Positions 1 through 11,065 of a stretch of 64,000 nt of DNA are shown here, one piece after another. The number at the start of each line of letters is the position of its first letter. Within the stretch, counting starts at the first letter, position 1. Below the pieces are notes generated by a model. The model was not told where the DNA came from and did no database searches. It saw nothing but the letters and a program-made list of their open reading frames with translations. The position numbers were made by a program, and so were the translations under genes. Origin of the DNA: Alopecurus myosuroides (taxonomy: Eukaryota; Streptophyta; Magnoliopsida; Poales; Poaceae); the NCBI GenBank assembly GCA_028641055.1, contig CM054057.1, positions 401,936,814-402,000,813 of the forward strand, given 5' to 3'.

Positions 1-1484
1 GTGTGATCTTCAGCTTGCCTGAATTATGCAACCACACAATGCAATGTGGCTACGGATGTTTCCATGTAGGCAACGAAAGATAATGCACAAAACATTTTCT
101 CACAAGATTGGTGTAGATGCCATCATCGATAATCAGCTTGCAATTAGTGTTCTTGACAATACATTGTGTTTGAAAAATACTCCAGCGTTGCCCTTGTCCC
201 TCGAGACTATCCTTTAGCACACGACGGACCATAATATTCCTGCAACCGGGAGTAGCATGTTGAGGATAGACAGAAACATGGTCGTCATCATCAGATTTCT
301 CACTAGATGACTCATCAAGTTTCTCCTCGTCATTCACGTAGCCATCCTTCATGACCTTAACCCTCTTAGCATTACTGCAATCATGCCTCATGTGTCATCG
401 TCCTCCACAAGTGAAACACTCCATACCTGCAGTAGTATGAGTAGATGCAGCTTTGGAGAGATTTGACTTTGGCGCTTCAGAAGTTGTAAACTGATCGGAA
501 CGTGTAGAAGGTGACGACTTGGAACTAGGACCAGCAGCCTCGGTAGGTGAATGACGCCATGGACTAGTAGGTGGTGTCACATTGCGACGTTATAGCCATT
601 GTTCTGCACGCTCAGCCTGGTGCAAAGTCTCATCTATATCATAATATTGTGTCAACTCTACACGATCTTGTATCTCCAAATTCAGCCCATGAAAGAATCG
701 AGACATCTTAGCCTATGGATCTTCTCATGTCCCCGTGCGAATAGACAGCCACTCCAACTCTTTGAAGTATTCAACAACAGTTTTAACTCCCTTAGTAGGA
801 CGATGTAACTTATTAAGCATATCGCGCTTATACGTTTGGGGGACAAAACGACCTTGCATGTGAGTTTTCATATCAGCCCATGTCGCTGGCTGGTTACTGA
901 ACTGCAAAATTTGACTCCAGCAAACCAACATGTATCGAGTGAATTCAATTGCACCAAGTTGGAGCTTCCTCTCCTTAGAATAATGGTGGGTTGCAAAAAA
1001 TTTGTGCCATGCGCATCTCCCGCTCCAAATACTCCTAAGGTCCACGATCACCAGAAAACGGCGGTACGGTCAATTTGACACGCCCAATACCTCCATCATC
1101 TAGTGGTAGACGAACAACATGCCCTACCCGATCATGTGGTTGGACACGAAGTGCACCGACAGGGTTCGCCATAAACAGCCGCTGTCGTGGCGGATGATAA
1201 GCATCATCCTCAAGCTCACTAGGTAGCACGGGCTCAGTAGCAGCGAGGCGGTGTTGTGCGGCAGGCGGGGTTTGAACAACAGGCCGGGGGTGAGAAACGA
1301 CAAACTGACCAACCTGATAGACAAGCGCATCCATCCGCGTTGTGAGATGCTTCATGTGCTCAACTAACACATAAAACCCCGCACGAACATTAGAGTCTAA
1401 ACCCTCAGCCAATTCAAGCTTTGGCAACTTCTTTGCGTGGCCTCCATTGGCAACAGTAGCAACAGATGCAGCGTCTTCCACCAT
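1..1484 (-). pseudogene. Decayed Ty3/gypsy gag-protease remnant
   Basis: Reading leftward from an ATG at 1484, the translation gives a gypsy Gag: a variable N-terminus, then a retrotransposon-gag core (about 1030-600, including the motif KMSRFFHGL), a CCHC zinc knuckle (377-418) and the start of a protease-like stretch (about 390-50, with RNIMVRR and an IIDDG site). The left edge of the window cuts it off. It is clearly dead: TAG at 1035-1037 inside the gag core, a frameshift near a T-run at about 990-1000, further stops around 700-727, and TGA at 395-397 inside the zinc knuckle between its second Cys and its His. The arrangement Gag core, knuckle, protease is that of a Ty3/gypsy polyprotein in minus orientation. 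No LTR for it is visible in the window. Confidence 0.8.
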
Positions 1485-1559
1485 CTTACAATAGTAGCAA
1501 GCAACAGAAAACACGATGATTGCTTGCCCGTTGCAGAAATCATGGCAGCAACAAAAACA

Positions 1560-2058
1560 CACACTAGAGAACATGTGTCGCGAGCATAAGGCAGTCACCG
1601 AAACTTGTTGCATGTGGAGGATGCAGCATCTGCAGAAGCATGGGCTTTTTCTAGCAGGGGATGTGGGTTGCAACAAGATTATTGTTGAAGCAGATTGCAT
1701 GGAGGTCATTGATACTATGCAAGACGGAGGAAATTCCCTAGGGGCAGCAGCTGCAACTTATGAAGAATGCACCTTCTTGTGTTGGAGTTTTGTTCGTGTT
1801 AGGTTTTCCCACTGTCATAGAGAAGCCTACATGGTTGCTCACGATTTAGCCAAATTATTCGAGGTTAATCATGGTACCTGGCATGATGATCCTCCGAGTT
1901 GTATTAGAGCTGCTTTGGCTAATGATGTAACCTTGTTATGAACTCGCAGCAGCAAGTTTTTTTTTCGCACTCTTTTCCTTACCAGGGTACCTATGGGGAC
2001 TGGAAGTTCTTTAATGAGGCGGCTTGCTTGCTTAATATAATAGTTGATTTCAAAAAAA
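1560..2058 (+). pseudogene. 5'-truncated LINE 3' end with RNase H fragment
   Basis: The plus-strand frame ending at the TGA at 1939-1941 encodes the C-terminal part of a plant LINE RNase H-like (RVT_3) domain. Shared motifs with the LINE at 30870-36483 include DCMEV, AATYEECT versus AAIYEECT, WHDDPP versus WHEDPP and ANDVTL versus ADDVTL. The downstream 3' UTR is also homologous: both carry an actcttttccttaccagg block and a TTAA(T/C)GAGGCG block before an A-rich end (here about 2050-2058). A frameshift at the T-run near 1650 separates the HVEDAASAEA-like upstream part from the rest. The left edge (about 1560) is approximate and no TSD was found. This is an old, truncated relative of the intact LINE, in the opposite orientation. 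Confidence 0.75.
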
Positions 2059-2271
2059 GAATACACGTCCTGCGACCTCTGTTTGTTTCCGTGTCTTTTT
2101 CAGGTAAGGAGCAGTACCATTTTATTTTCTCTTTTACTTCTAAACTTTTTCTTTCGAGGGTATGCAATTGCATACCTGATTTTTATAGAAGATAGTGATA
2201 CAAGCAGAAACGACAGCAGCGGTTACATGCAACCTAGCTGTCGAAACACACTCCACTCCACATCTAAGAGA

Positions 2272-5200
2272 CTACTCGCGAAGCAAAGCTCCTACTCCTG
2301 CCCCAGCCCGGTCCCAGCTCTTCAACTCCTCAAAAACTCTCATAGCTAGGATTTCCTCGTTGCAGATTTGCCGGTCGTTGTGGAACACTCTTGCGTTTCG
2401 TTGTTTCCAAATCAACCAGGAGATTAGGGTTCTCAAGGTGTCCACCTGCTTCCTTTGTTTGTCTCTAAACCTCACCCTGACTGACATCCACCAATTTACT
2501 AGCATATCTGTCATAGTTGGGATGGGGATCTGGATGGTCAGACGGGAAACACATCTCCACCATACCTGCCTTGTGAACATACACTGCACAAGGATATGGT
2601 CCGTAGTCTCAATTTCTTGCAGGCACAACATGCAAACGTCCGAGCGATCCTGCAGACCATGCCTGGCTCTCCGATCTGAAGTCCAGATTCTGTACTGGAG
2701 GGCAAGCCATAAGAAAATTTTGCACTTGACCGACGCCCAGCATTTCCAGACTCCATTAGCAAGGGGGAAACAGATTTGCCCTTGCATTAACGCATTGTAC
2801 GTGGATCTCCTAGTGTAAGTTCCAGACGCCGCAGCAGGCCACCCAAACTCATCCTCCCTCGTGTTATCTCGTGGCACCTCCTGGATTGCCAACCACAGCC
2901 TGACGCACTCAGCAACCATGTCCACTGACCAGACTCCTCTGATGTCTGAAATCCAATGGTTCTCCCTCATACCCTCTTCTACCGACCTTCTGTTTGGAGT
3001 CCTAGCATTGACCGCTGCCCGAAGGAGAGGGGCCCTAATGCTAATGTGAGCCAAACTGTTGAACACCTCTCCAGCCAGCGTGTCCTTCAACATAGGCAAC
3101 CCGGACCAAGGCCTGGAAGCATCCGTCCTTCTAAGCCACTCCCATCTAACCCGAAGGGCCAGACCCTGCATCTCCAGGTTCTTAATGCCAAGACCTCCAA
3201 AACAATAAGGCTTACATACATTCTCCCAGGCCACTAAACACTGACCCCCATGTGCATGTTCTGACCCAGCCCACAGGAGCCCTCTCATCCACTTATTAAT
3301 CTCCTCAAGGAGCCAACAAGGGGCCTCTGCTACAAGCAGCTGGTGCACAGGTCTTGCTGCCACAACTGACTTAACCAACGTCAGTCTTCCTGCCCTTGCG
3401 ATCATACCGCTCTGCCAAGAAGGGACACACCTAAGGACCTGATCCAGCAGGGGTTGCCACTCACACTTGGTCAGAGGCCTAAGAGCTGGTTGTAGACCAA
3501 GGTATTTTATTGGGAATCTAGTGATACTGCAGCCCAGGGCCTGTGCAACCAAGCCCTCATCTCCCTCCTCTCCTCTGATGATGGTTGCTGAGGTTTTAGC
3601 ATAATTGACCCTAAGGCCTGAAGCTTCACCAAATAGCTGTAAGATACTCTGGGCAACTGTCAAGTCCATGGCAGTGGGTTTGACAAAGAGCACCACATCA
3701 TCCGCATAGACCGACAATCTCTGCAACGCCGTACAACCTGCCATAGGGGAAAACAACCCTTCCTCAACTGCTTTGGCAACTGTGAGCGAGATAACCTCCA
3801 TGGCAAGCACAAAAAGCATAGGGCAAATGGGGTCCCGTTGCCGCAGACCTCGAACGTGAGGTATCCTTTTGCCAGAACTCCCATTGACGACCACCTTTGT
3901 TCTAGTAGAGCGAAGTAGGATAGACAAAACTCTGCACCACCAATCACTAAAACCTTTCTTTCTAAGCACCTCCAGAAGAAAAGGCCAAGAAAGGGAATCA
4001 AAGGCCTTTGAGATATCCAATTTCAGCAAAACTCCCTTCTCCATCCGCATGTTAATTTTCCTGGCCAGCTGACGAACCAGGATGAAATTGTCATGGAGGC
4101 TCCTACCATTGACACAGGCAAACTTATTAACGCTGACCAAATCTCCAAGCTTCACTCTCAAACGGTTGGCCAGAAGTTTAGAGAATAGTTTGGAGAAACT
4201 GTGAACAAGGCTGATAGGCCTGTAGTCCCCTGGCTCTAAAGCATCCTGCTTCTTAAGAATTAGAACGATCAACGCTCTGTTCAACTTGGAGAAGCCCCGA
4301 CCATCTCCAACCGCCAACTTTTGCAGGGCCGCCATAATGTAACCTTTTATTATGTTCCAAGCTTTGTGATAGAAAGACCCAACAAACCCATCAGGACCCG
4401 GAGCCCTATTCGGAGGCAACTCTTTGATGGTGTTCCAAACCTCCTCCTCAGAGAAGAGTCCATCCAACTCATGCAAGTCCATGGGCTGCATACCAATAAA
4501 TCCTAGGTCCAGGGAGTGCTCTCTAGGTTGGGTTTTACCCAACAAGTTCTAGAAAGCTTGGAAGAATGATTCCTCTTTCTCAACTTGGTCCGTGACCAGT
4601 CTCCCCTCCACACTCACAACGGGGATAAAGTTTTTAGCCCTTCTACCATTTGCAACAACGTGAAAAAGCTTGGTATTTGCATCTCTGTATTTCAGCCACC
4701 TCAATCTAGACCGTTGCCTAGCCATAGTACGCTCCAGGGAAGAGAGACCAAGGATAGCGAGTTTTAAGGTTCGCCTCAGCCAGATTTCCCCCAGAGACAA
4801 CTGTCTTCTATCCTGAGCAGCCTCCAGCCTGTAGATAATTGCGTTCGCAATGGCTAGCTGGGTTTTGATATATCCCACCTTACGGACCCCCCACGACTGG
4901 AGGTGGGAAGCCAGGTTTCCGAATAGGGCATCGAGACGTTTGAAAGGATCCACAATCGCAGCGTCACAAACCCAGCCCTCCTTAACAGCTTCCTCGAAGC
5001 CATCTAGCTTCAACCAGAACATTTCAAACCTAAATCTCCGTTTGGGTTTTACCGCCGCGCTCAAGGAAAGGTGTAAAGGGGTATGGTCTGAAATGTTGCT
5101 CAACACTGCCTGCAGAATGCAATCTGGGAAAAGGACTCCCCAGTCAACTAAAGCTAGGGCTTTATCAATCCTAGTCATGGTAGGAGTATCTCTCTCATTA

Positions 5201-5766
5201 CTCCAAGTGAACAGCCTCCCATGCAAATAGATGTCCCGAAGCTCATGAGAGTTCACAAAGTTCCTGAAATGACTCATCATATTCCTGTTCAGGTTTGCAT
5301 TATTTTTCTCAGCTGCCGAAAGGATCATATTGAAATCCCCGACAATGACCCAAGGGCCCGGGCAAACAGAGCGTCTCTCTTGAAGCTCCTGGAGGAAGAG
5401 AATCTTCTCGGCATCGGATTGCGATCCATACACCACCGAAATCCACCAGCTCTTATTATCTAACGAAGTAACCTCTCCTGTCAGCGTGTGAGAGTCCTTG
5501 CTGACATGAGAGAAGTTGAGGATGGATGTGTCCCAAGCCACAATCACTCCCCCTCTAGTTTCGATTGTAGGTAAAAACTCGAAACCATCAAACTTTGGAC
5601 CAAGGCACTGCAGGATCAAAAAACGATCAACATTATTGAGATTTGTTTCCTGAAGGCACACCATGCTCACACTTAAAGACTCCACAAACTCCCTTACAAC
5701 ATTCTTCTTAGCAGGCTCATTAAGGCCTCTATGGTTCCAACTCAAGATGTCAATGTTTGTATCCAT
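2272..5766 (-). pseudogene. LINE ORF2: endonuclease-reverse transcriptase, one in-frame stop
   Basis: ORF2 starts at the ATG at 5766 and stays in one frame to the stop at 2272, broken only by TAG at 4549-4551 (about codon 406). Residues 1-235 are an AP-like endonuclease with VCLQET, VGDFN and SDHTP motifs. The reverse transcriptase follows, with GPDGF, DYRPISLV, LKLDISKAFD and the catalytic YADD at about residue 687. The normally conserved Gly of the LRQGDP motif is Arg (LRQRDP), so RT activity may be lost independently of the stop. A zf-RVT Cys/His region lies at about 2560-2770. The product would nick target DNA and copy element RNA from the nick (target-primed reverse transcription). The stop splits endonuclease from RT. 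Family assignment is secure; function is not expected. Confidence 0.88.
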
Positions 5767-5898
5767 AAAACATCAACAAAACTCCACTCCAGGGTACCAA
5801 ACCCTGTAAACTCAGTGGGTATAGATCGTCCGGGTAACTCATCTCTTGCAGCACTCCAAGTGGTGGCATCTCCGCCCCAAAGATCGAGGCCACAACTC

Positions 5899-8747
5899 TC
5901 AGGTGGTCGTCCTTGATCGGAGAGTCAAACAAGTCCTGAATTGCTGTAACACTGTCTCATCCACCACCATATTATCTGGCACTACACCAAGCGCCTTGAG
6001 AAGGACGTTTTCAGCAGCCGACGCATTTTTCAGGGGCTTGCTTGCAGTGCAAGGCGCACTAGAGCTACAGGTGTGCCGACGTGGGGTACAAGGTACGACA
6101 TCCGGACACGAAGACTCTACTTCACGTCGTAGAGGTGGCGCCAGTTTTTTAAGCAAGTTTGCACATAAGGACTTCAGTCTGCAGAACTAGGGGTGCTCAA
6201 GAGGTGCAGGTGCGCGGTGCGTGACAAAGGGGTCCACCCCCTGTGAAGTAACACATCCAGAGAGTCCTCCTCATTGTCTCCCTCATGGGAAACCTCCTCC
6301 ACGTGTCTCTCCTCAGAGTCAAGGTGGGTCGAAAGGGAGACCTCAAAGAATTCCTCCCCCTCCCCAAGTGGGCCCTCGCAGCTCAGGATAGGGTCCACTG
6401 CAAAACTCAGCGAGACAGAACCCTCCGACACCAAATCCCGCGAAGCCTCTAGGACTGGTCGCTACAACGTGGGGCCAAACAAAACAGGAGTAGCTGCCCC
6501 CAACGTACCATCCTTGGGATCCGCCACCAACTCAGATGAAGCAGGGTGCGCAGGTCTAGCCATCTGTGTCATCGAGCCAAAGCCTTGAAACGCGCTGGCC
6601 CCGCTGTCCTCAACCACCAGCGAATCATCATGACCAGCTCCATGGCCCACCACGTTGTCCTTAGTGGCACAGACCACGTTGCTCCCGCCAGGGCCCACCC
6701 GAAGGGTGGCTGCACCTGCCGACAGCGGCTCCACCACCTCCACTTCCATGCAAACGCGTGGCGCTGGAAGAAACTCGTCCCCCACTACGCGCGCAACAGA
6801 AACAACTTCAATTTGAACTGGTCGCACCTCGGGATCCCTCCCCTGGCCCAGCTGATTCTTTTCCTTGATCTTTTCAGAGCGGCAGGTAACAGACGCGCCA
6901 GGAACAGGTGCAGCAATAGTCAGATGCGCTTTATCAGATGCGGGGCCCGCAATTACAGCCGTCTCCCTTGAGCGCACCCTCGGATTCCTCTCCACTGGAG
7001 CCACCGAACTAGGACTTGCCACTTGGCGCTGAAAGGTAGGTTGTGCGCTCCCTTGGGCCCTCAGCGCATGAGGTGGACCCGAGGCTCTTTCCACGTGTCG
7101 CCCTCCCAAAGGCGGAAGGCGCCAGCTCGCGCTCGGCGGGGCCACTGCAGCGGATGCATGCGCGCCAAGCGCAATTTCTGCATGGCCGGACACCTCATCC
7201 CTGCGGTCCGGAGATCCCAACTGCGACGGCAGCTCGCGCCACCGCCCTCCTCCGGTATGTCCTCCAAGCTCGTCTGAGTCTGGTCGCCAGCCAGGGCTAG
7301 CACCACCACCAACCGGCGCAACGCGGGCAGGCCTGCGGCTCGGGGTCCCCGCTTCTTCGACGACATCAAGGTGGATAAGAACACGGTAGTTTATAGTCTC
7401 CACCGCGCCGCCATTTGCTGCTGGCGTGGAGCAGCGCGAACTGCAGGAGACCAGCGACGACGACGGCGTACGATCACCAGTGCTACCCGGCTCCGGAATG
7501 ACGAGGGTGCGCGCAGTTGGGATGGAGCCGAGCTGAGACGTCCAAGCCGTGAGCTTGTGGGAGGCCATGTCTTCCCGGGAGGCTGTCTCTGGAGCGAACT
7601 CCCCCACCATGCAAGAGGTGCCGAGAAGATCCTCGACGACCTCCACGTCCCAAGCGTGCGGAGGGACGCCCTCAAGGACGATGCTCACCTTCTTCTCCAG
7701 CGCGCCTTTACTCGCTTGATCGAACCGGCTCCAAGGGCGGAAGAAAAGCGAGAAGCCATCACACAGTAAGGAAGGCTTGGATGCCACGAGATTTCTTCCA
7801 ACCTCATCGGCACAAGTGAGCAGGAAGTGTGCCGGGCGGAATGAATGCACGGAGACACGCTCCGATGGCAGGCCCAGTAACGAATCGAGTGTTGCGTAGA
7901 CCTGCGCGCGGGAGACCTCCGGCCGGCTCCCTCCGACATGCGCCACCATGGCAAAACGCAGTCGATGCTCCAAGTCGTTCGTACCCGGCGAGCGCCGTAC
8001 GATGCAGAGGGGGGCTTCCGGGTCATCAACTAACGGCGGCGGCGCTTCCACCATTCGATGCGCGGTCGGCTCCCTTCGCACGTTTGCCACCGGCACGGCC
8101 CAAACTCGGGGTGGCGACAATGGCCGCCGCGCAGCCGTGGCTGCTTCGGCGCCTCTGTACGGCCCTCCCTCACGTGGTTGCGGCGGCGCGGTGGGAAGCG
8201 GGAAACGGGACCGGCGTGCGAGCAGCTCCCGCCGGAGCGCATCCTCCTCCGATGTCGGGCTTCGAGGCATGCCACAGCTCCGGGCGCCATGGCCCTCCTC
8301 CCAACAACGGTTGCAGACCGTGACGTTGGTGCAGTCTGCCTTCACATGGCCCGTCCGGTAGCAGTTGAAACAAAGACCGTTCAGCTCCGGCGGGACATGG
8401 GACCTTGGCGGCGGCGCGACGAGAGCGGCCTCGGCAGCACGCTGGACGGCCTAGCGCTTCCTCCAGAGGGCCTTGCGGGACGGCGCCGCCGGAGCCCAGG
8501 TGAGCCGCTCCTTGGCGCTTCTTCCTGCAGCGGGGACGACGACCTCCACGGCCCGGGACGACACTGCGGCTTGTACGCCCGAAGCCGCCGGCGAGGAGGA
8601 CCTAGACGAAATCCCAAGTTCAGAAACAATGGGCCTCCCCAAGGACTCCCGTGAGGACGAAGAGCCCGCCCCCGGGCTGAGCATCAAGTTGTCGCCGGGC
8701 TGGCCACCCACGGCCAGCATCCGACTAGGCCGAGCAGCCTCAGACAT
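5899..8747 (-). pseudogene. LINE ORF1: DUF4283-like protein with two CCHC knuckles, broken
   Basis: ORF1 starts at the ATG at 8747. The frame carries TAG at 8451-8453, TAG at 6462-6464 and a stop at 6174, and the C-terminal part (about 6156-5899, with LRREVESSCPD and PCTPRR) lies in another frame, so there is at least one frameshift. Two adjacent CX2CX4HX4C zinc knuckles lie around 8290-8380 (CFNCYRTGH and CNRCWEEGH). They are followed by a low-complexity Pro/Arg region and a DUF4283-like domain (motifs LLTCADEVGRN and FRPWSRFDQA). In plant L1-like LINEs this protein binds element RNA to form the RNP. GC content is much higher than in ORF2 or its surroundings. The C-terminal peptide resembles the conserved tail of grass LINE ORF1 proteins, from memory and not searched. 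Confidence 0.8.
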
Positions 8748-8916
8748 GGCAGCGAGCTTGGGGTGGACGCCGGGACCGGAGTGGCCGCCGGGCGTGTTGG
8801 GAGGAGGGAGGGGAGGTGCGGGAGCCTAGAGCCTACGCGAGGAGGGGAGGTGCTGCGGAGGTCGACTCGACTCTTCGAATGCAGTACCACACCGTCATTG
8901 ACTATGGTTTACTTCT

Positions 8917-9775
8917 TTTTTTTTGTGAACGGGGTAGGGTCCCGAAGGACCCAGAACTTCATTATCTCACAGCAGTGGAGTTACATTACACATAAAGGAC
9001 CTCAAAAAAACTAAAAGTTGTAGACAAGTCCTTGCTTTTTGCATTAAGGACCCTGGATCTAACTTGAGAAACGCGATCAGGTCCAGCTCCATCTCCACCT
9101 TGCTCACTCTGCATCCAGCCATGGTCAACCATGACAACGCCGGGGACATAGCCACTTGGGTCGTCACAGCGGGAGCCCGCCATGGAGGAGCTGTAGTGCC
9201 TCCAAAACAGGAGGTTGAAGAAGCCCTTGCGCCGACCATCTGTTGCCGGCATCCAAGGGAGGAGTGGCCGCCTTTCGGCCCGAAGAATCGGCGACGAACA
9301 CATCGCCGATGATGTACTCCGATGCGTCGTGCCCGCTCTGATAAAGCAGCACACAGCTGCAATGGAAACGGTCCCCATACACACGACGCAGAAGCCTCCC
9401 CCGTCTGTCCCTGTGCGGCACAGATCGAAGAGAAAACTGCCGACCACAGCTCTCCCTGCCTCTATAACAGCAAGAACCAAGCCGAAGAACTCCAGATCTG
9501 CATGCACAGAAACCGCACACTCGAGCTTATTTGAGAGACACAAAGGAGATGCGCTTGCCTCCGGCTCCCACCTCCGGAGCTCCAACAGCACCCGCACCTC
9601 CTCCGCCATCTGCCAAGAACTGCTCGCAAGTTCCGGCAGCAAATCTCTCAATGGCATAACGCCAAACTGGCACATAGGCCACAAACTACTGCTAAAACCA
9701 ACCCTAAAACTACTGCCTAAATCTACTCTATACAGATGGAGCCGCCACCCCAACCCATCTCTACACCTACCAGTG
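8917..9775 (-). mobile_element. 5'-truncated LINE fragment with 15-bp TSD
   Basis: An 859-bp insertion flanked by perfect 15-bp direct repeats ctatggtttacttct (8902-8916 and 9776-9790). The T-run at 8916-8924 on the plus strand marks the poly(A) tail of a minus-strand retroposon. Immediately inside it is a short hairpin-forming stretch (gggtcccgaaggaccc, 8938-8953), a common form for a LINE 3' end. I recognise no RT or RNase H peptide, so this is probably 3' UTR plus unassigned sequence. A long minus-strand open frame over it runs past the right TSD and is not credible as a gene. A retroposed cellular transcript is the alternative reading. It inserted within the right TSD of the larger LINE and so is younger. 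Confidence 0.82.
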
Positions 9776-9794
9776 CTATGGTTTACTTCTAAAC

Positions 9795-10040
9795 TCACGT
9801 ACGAAAGGAAACATGCATGAACTAGGTCCAATCAATCATTACTTCGCTTTCTTTTTTTAAGCTTGCGTGACTTGGACTCCAAAAGGTAACGAATCCCGAT
9901 ACACTAGCAGCCAGAGTACCTTTTGTTTCCGATTTTGTTGCTTGTAACTACTCCATTCTGTAACTTTACTGCCGACACCAGGGATGATCTTCCTCAACAT
10001 AAACGACCAGGCCTCCTTGCGTCGGTATAATAAGTACTAT
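9795..10040. other. Unassigned sequence, no gene seen
   Basis: This is the pre-insertion target of the LINE at 2146-8907; its other side is 2059-2132. It has no ORF of note, no recognisable repeat and no terminal inverted repeats. Confidence 0.5.
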
Positions 10041-10346
10041 CCTAAATCACGTGAAGTCTAAATCCCCACAAAATTCGGATGGTCATGTATGTGCTTCGTT
10101 CCTCGACGCGTGTCCGGGTCTCCGTTTTGTCCCGTATGTTTCTTTGCGGTGGTGGAGAGTTCTGGGTTGGTCGCCGTAGATTTCACCTCTTCGCCTAAAT
10201 CACGTGAAGTCTAAATCCCCACAAAATTCGGATGGTCATGTATGTGCTTCGTTCCTCGACGCGTGTCCGGGTCTCCGTTTTGTCCCGTATGTTTCTTTGC
10301 GGTGGTGGAGAGTTCTGGGTTGGTCGCCGTAGATTTCACCTCTTCG
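10041..10346. repeat. Perfect 153-bp tandem duplication
   Basis: Copy 1 is 10041-10193 and copy 2 is 10194-10346. I compared them base by base and see no difference. Each copy begins cctaaatCACGTGaag, containing a palindromic G-box hexamer, and ends in tcacctcttcg. There is no retroposon-style TSD or inverted repeat at the edges, so this is a simple local duplication and, given zero mismatches, recent. It sits upstream of the GC-rich ORF-bearing segment at 10347-10870. Confidence 0.93.
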
Positions 10347-11060
10347 TGGCGGGCCAGCTCGGTCAAAGTGGCGACGCGTGTGCGGTTCCTTCTACTTCAT
10401 TCGCTTACACGTATCATCTCTCCCAAATCTTCTCATTTCCAATCTCCAGCCATGACTTCTCTATGGTCTCCATCTCCGCCGGCCTCCACCCCGTCTGGTC
10501 CACAGGCCTCCGCATGCCCAAGCTTCTCCTTGCCCGACCGACCTATCCCCTTCCCCGGTCTCCTCCCTGCTAGCTCTCCCATGTTCGAGCTCCCCGCCCG
10601 TTTTCTTCGCCCTTCCTGGCCGGCCGTCCTCGTGCTGCCATGGATGATGCCCCGTCGGATTGGACGAGCTGGACGGGTGTCGTTCCACCCTTCCTCCTCC
10701 CGCTCTGGCGGCCGCATCAAGAGGTGTTGCAACACGCTCCACTCAGGCCTCGACGCGCTCCGGCGAAGTCGACCTCCTCCACTTCTCATGCCGCAAAAGT
10801 AGTAGCGCCAGAGGAGAGTAGTATGGGAGGAGCGGCGCCGGTGGGGAGAAGCAGGCAAGTCGTTCTTTAAGTGTTATTGATGTGTTGATGGTGATGGATC
10901 CCTACCTTCCTTCCCTTCTCAGTTGATTGCGCTGTTCTACTAGGCTACGTCTTCGTCAGCGTCTCAAGAAGCTTCACCACCGGCGTCGCCGACAGTCGCA
11001 TCCGGGAAGGATAAGCGAACGTCGCTATTGAGCTTATAGATGTGCTTTGTTATGCATGTG
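10347..11060 (+). other. GC-rich segment with small open frames; possible 5' end of an unknown gene
   Basis: After a pyrimidine-rich stretch (about 10395-10450), open frames start at the ATG at 10452 (to TAG at 10802; Pro/Ser-rich) and the ATG at 10640 (to 10870, beginning MDDAPSDWTSW). Neither resembles a family I know, and both have the biased composition that produces chance open frames in GC-rich grass DNA. The copia element inserted at 11061-11065. The original sequence resumes at 36623, so any gene here would have continued there. I see no convincing exon on the far side at once. Treat as unassigned. Confidence 0.3.
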
Positions 11061-11065
11061 CTCTT

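Larger units (their letters stand above)
2146..8907 (-). mobile_element. Non-LTR retrotransposon (LINE, L1-like), two degenerate ORFs, no RNase H
   Basis: A 6.8-kb LINE on the minus strand with ORF1 (nucleic-acid-binding protein) and ORF2 (endonuclease plus reverse transcriptase). The 3' end is the T-run at 2146-2150, preceded by the left TSD tttacttctaaac (2133-2145). The matching right copy is at 9782-9794, because a second LINE later inserted into that TSD and left a partial copy tttacttct at 8908-8916. The 5' end is therefore placed at 8907. The sequence upstream of ORF1 (8748-8907) is GC-rich 5' UTR. Unlike the LINE at 30870-36483, ORF2 ends shortly after the zf-RVT region with no RNase H domain, so the two are different families. 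Stops in both ORFs make it inactive. Confidence 0.88.

Noticed and set aside
6546..8829. Many plus-strand open frames over the LINE ORF1
   Set aside because: GC-rich antisense shadows of ORF1; no independent domain.
8986..9831. 281-codon minus-strand open frame
   Set aside because: It runs across the TSD and border of the 859-bp LINE insert and has no recognised domain; a chance frame.
10452..10802. Plus-strand ORF as a host gene
   Set aside because: Pro/Ser/Arg-rich composition in GC-rich DNA, open frames on both strands, no recognised family; kept only as an unassigned segment.
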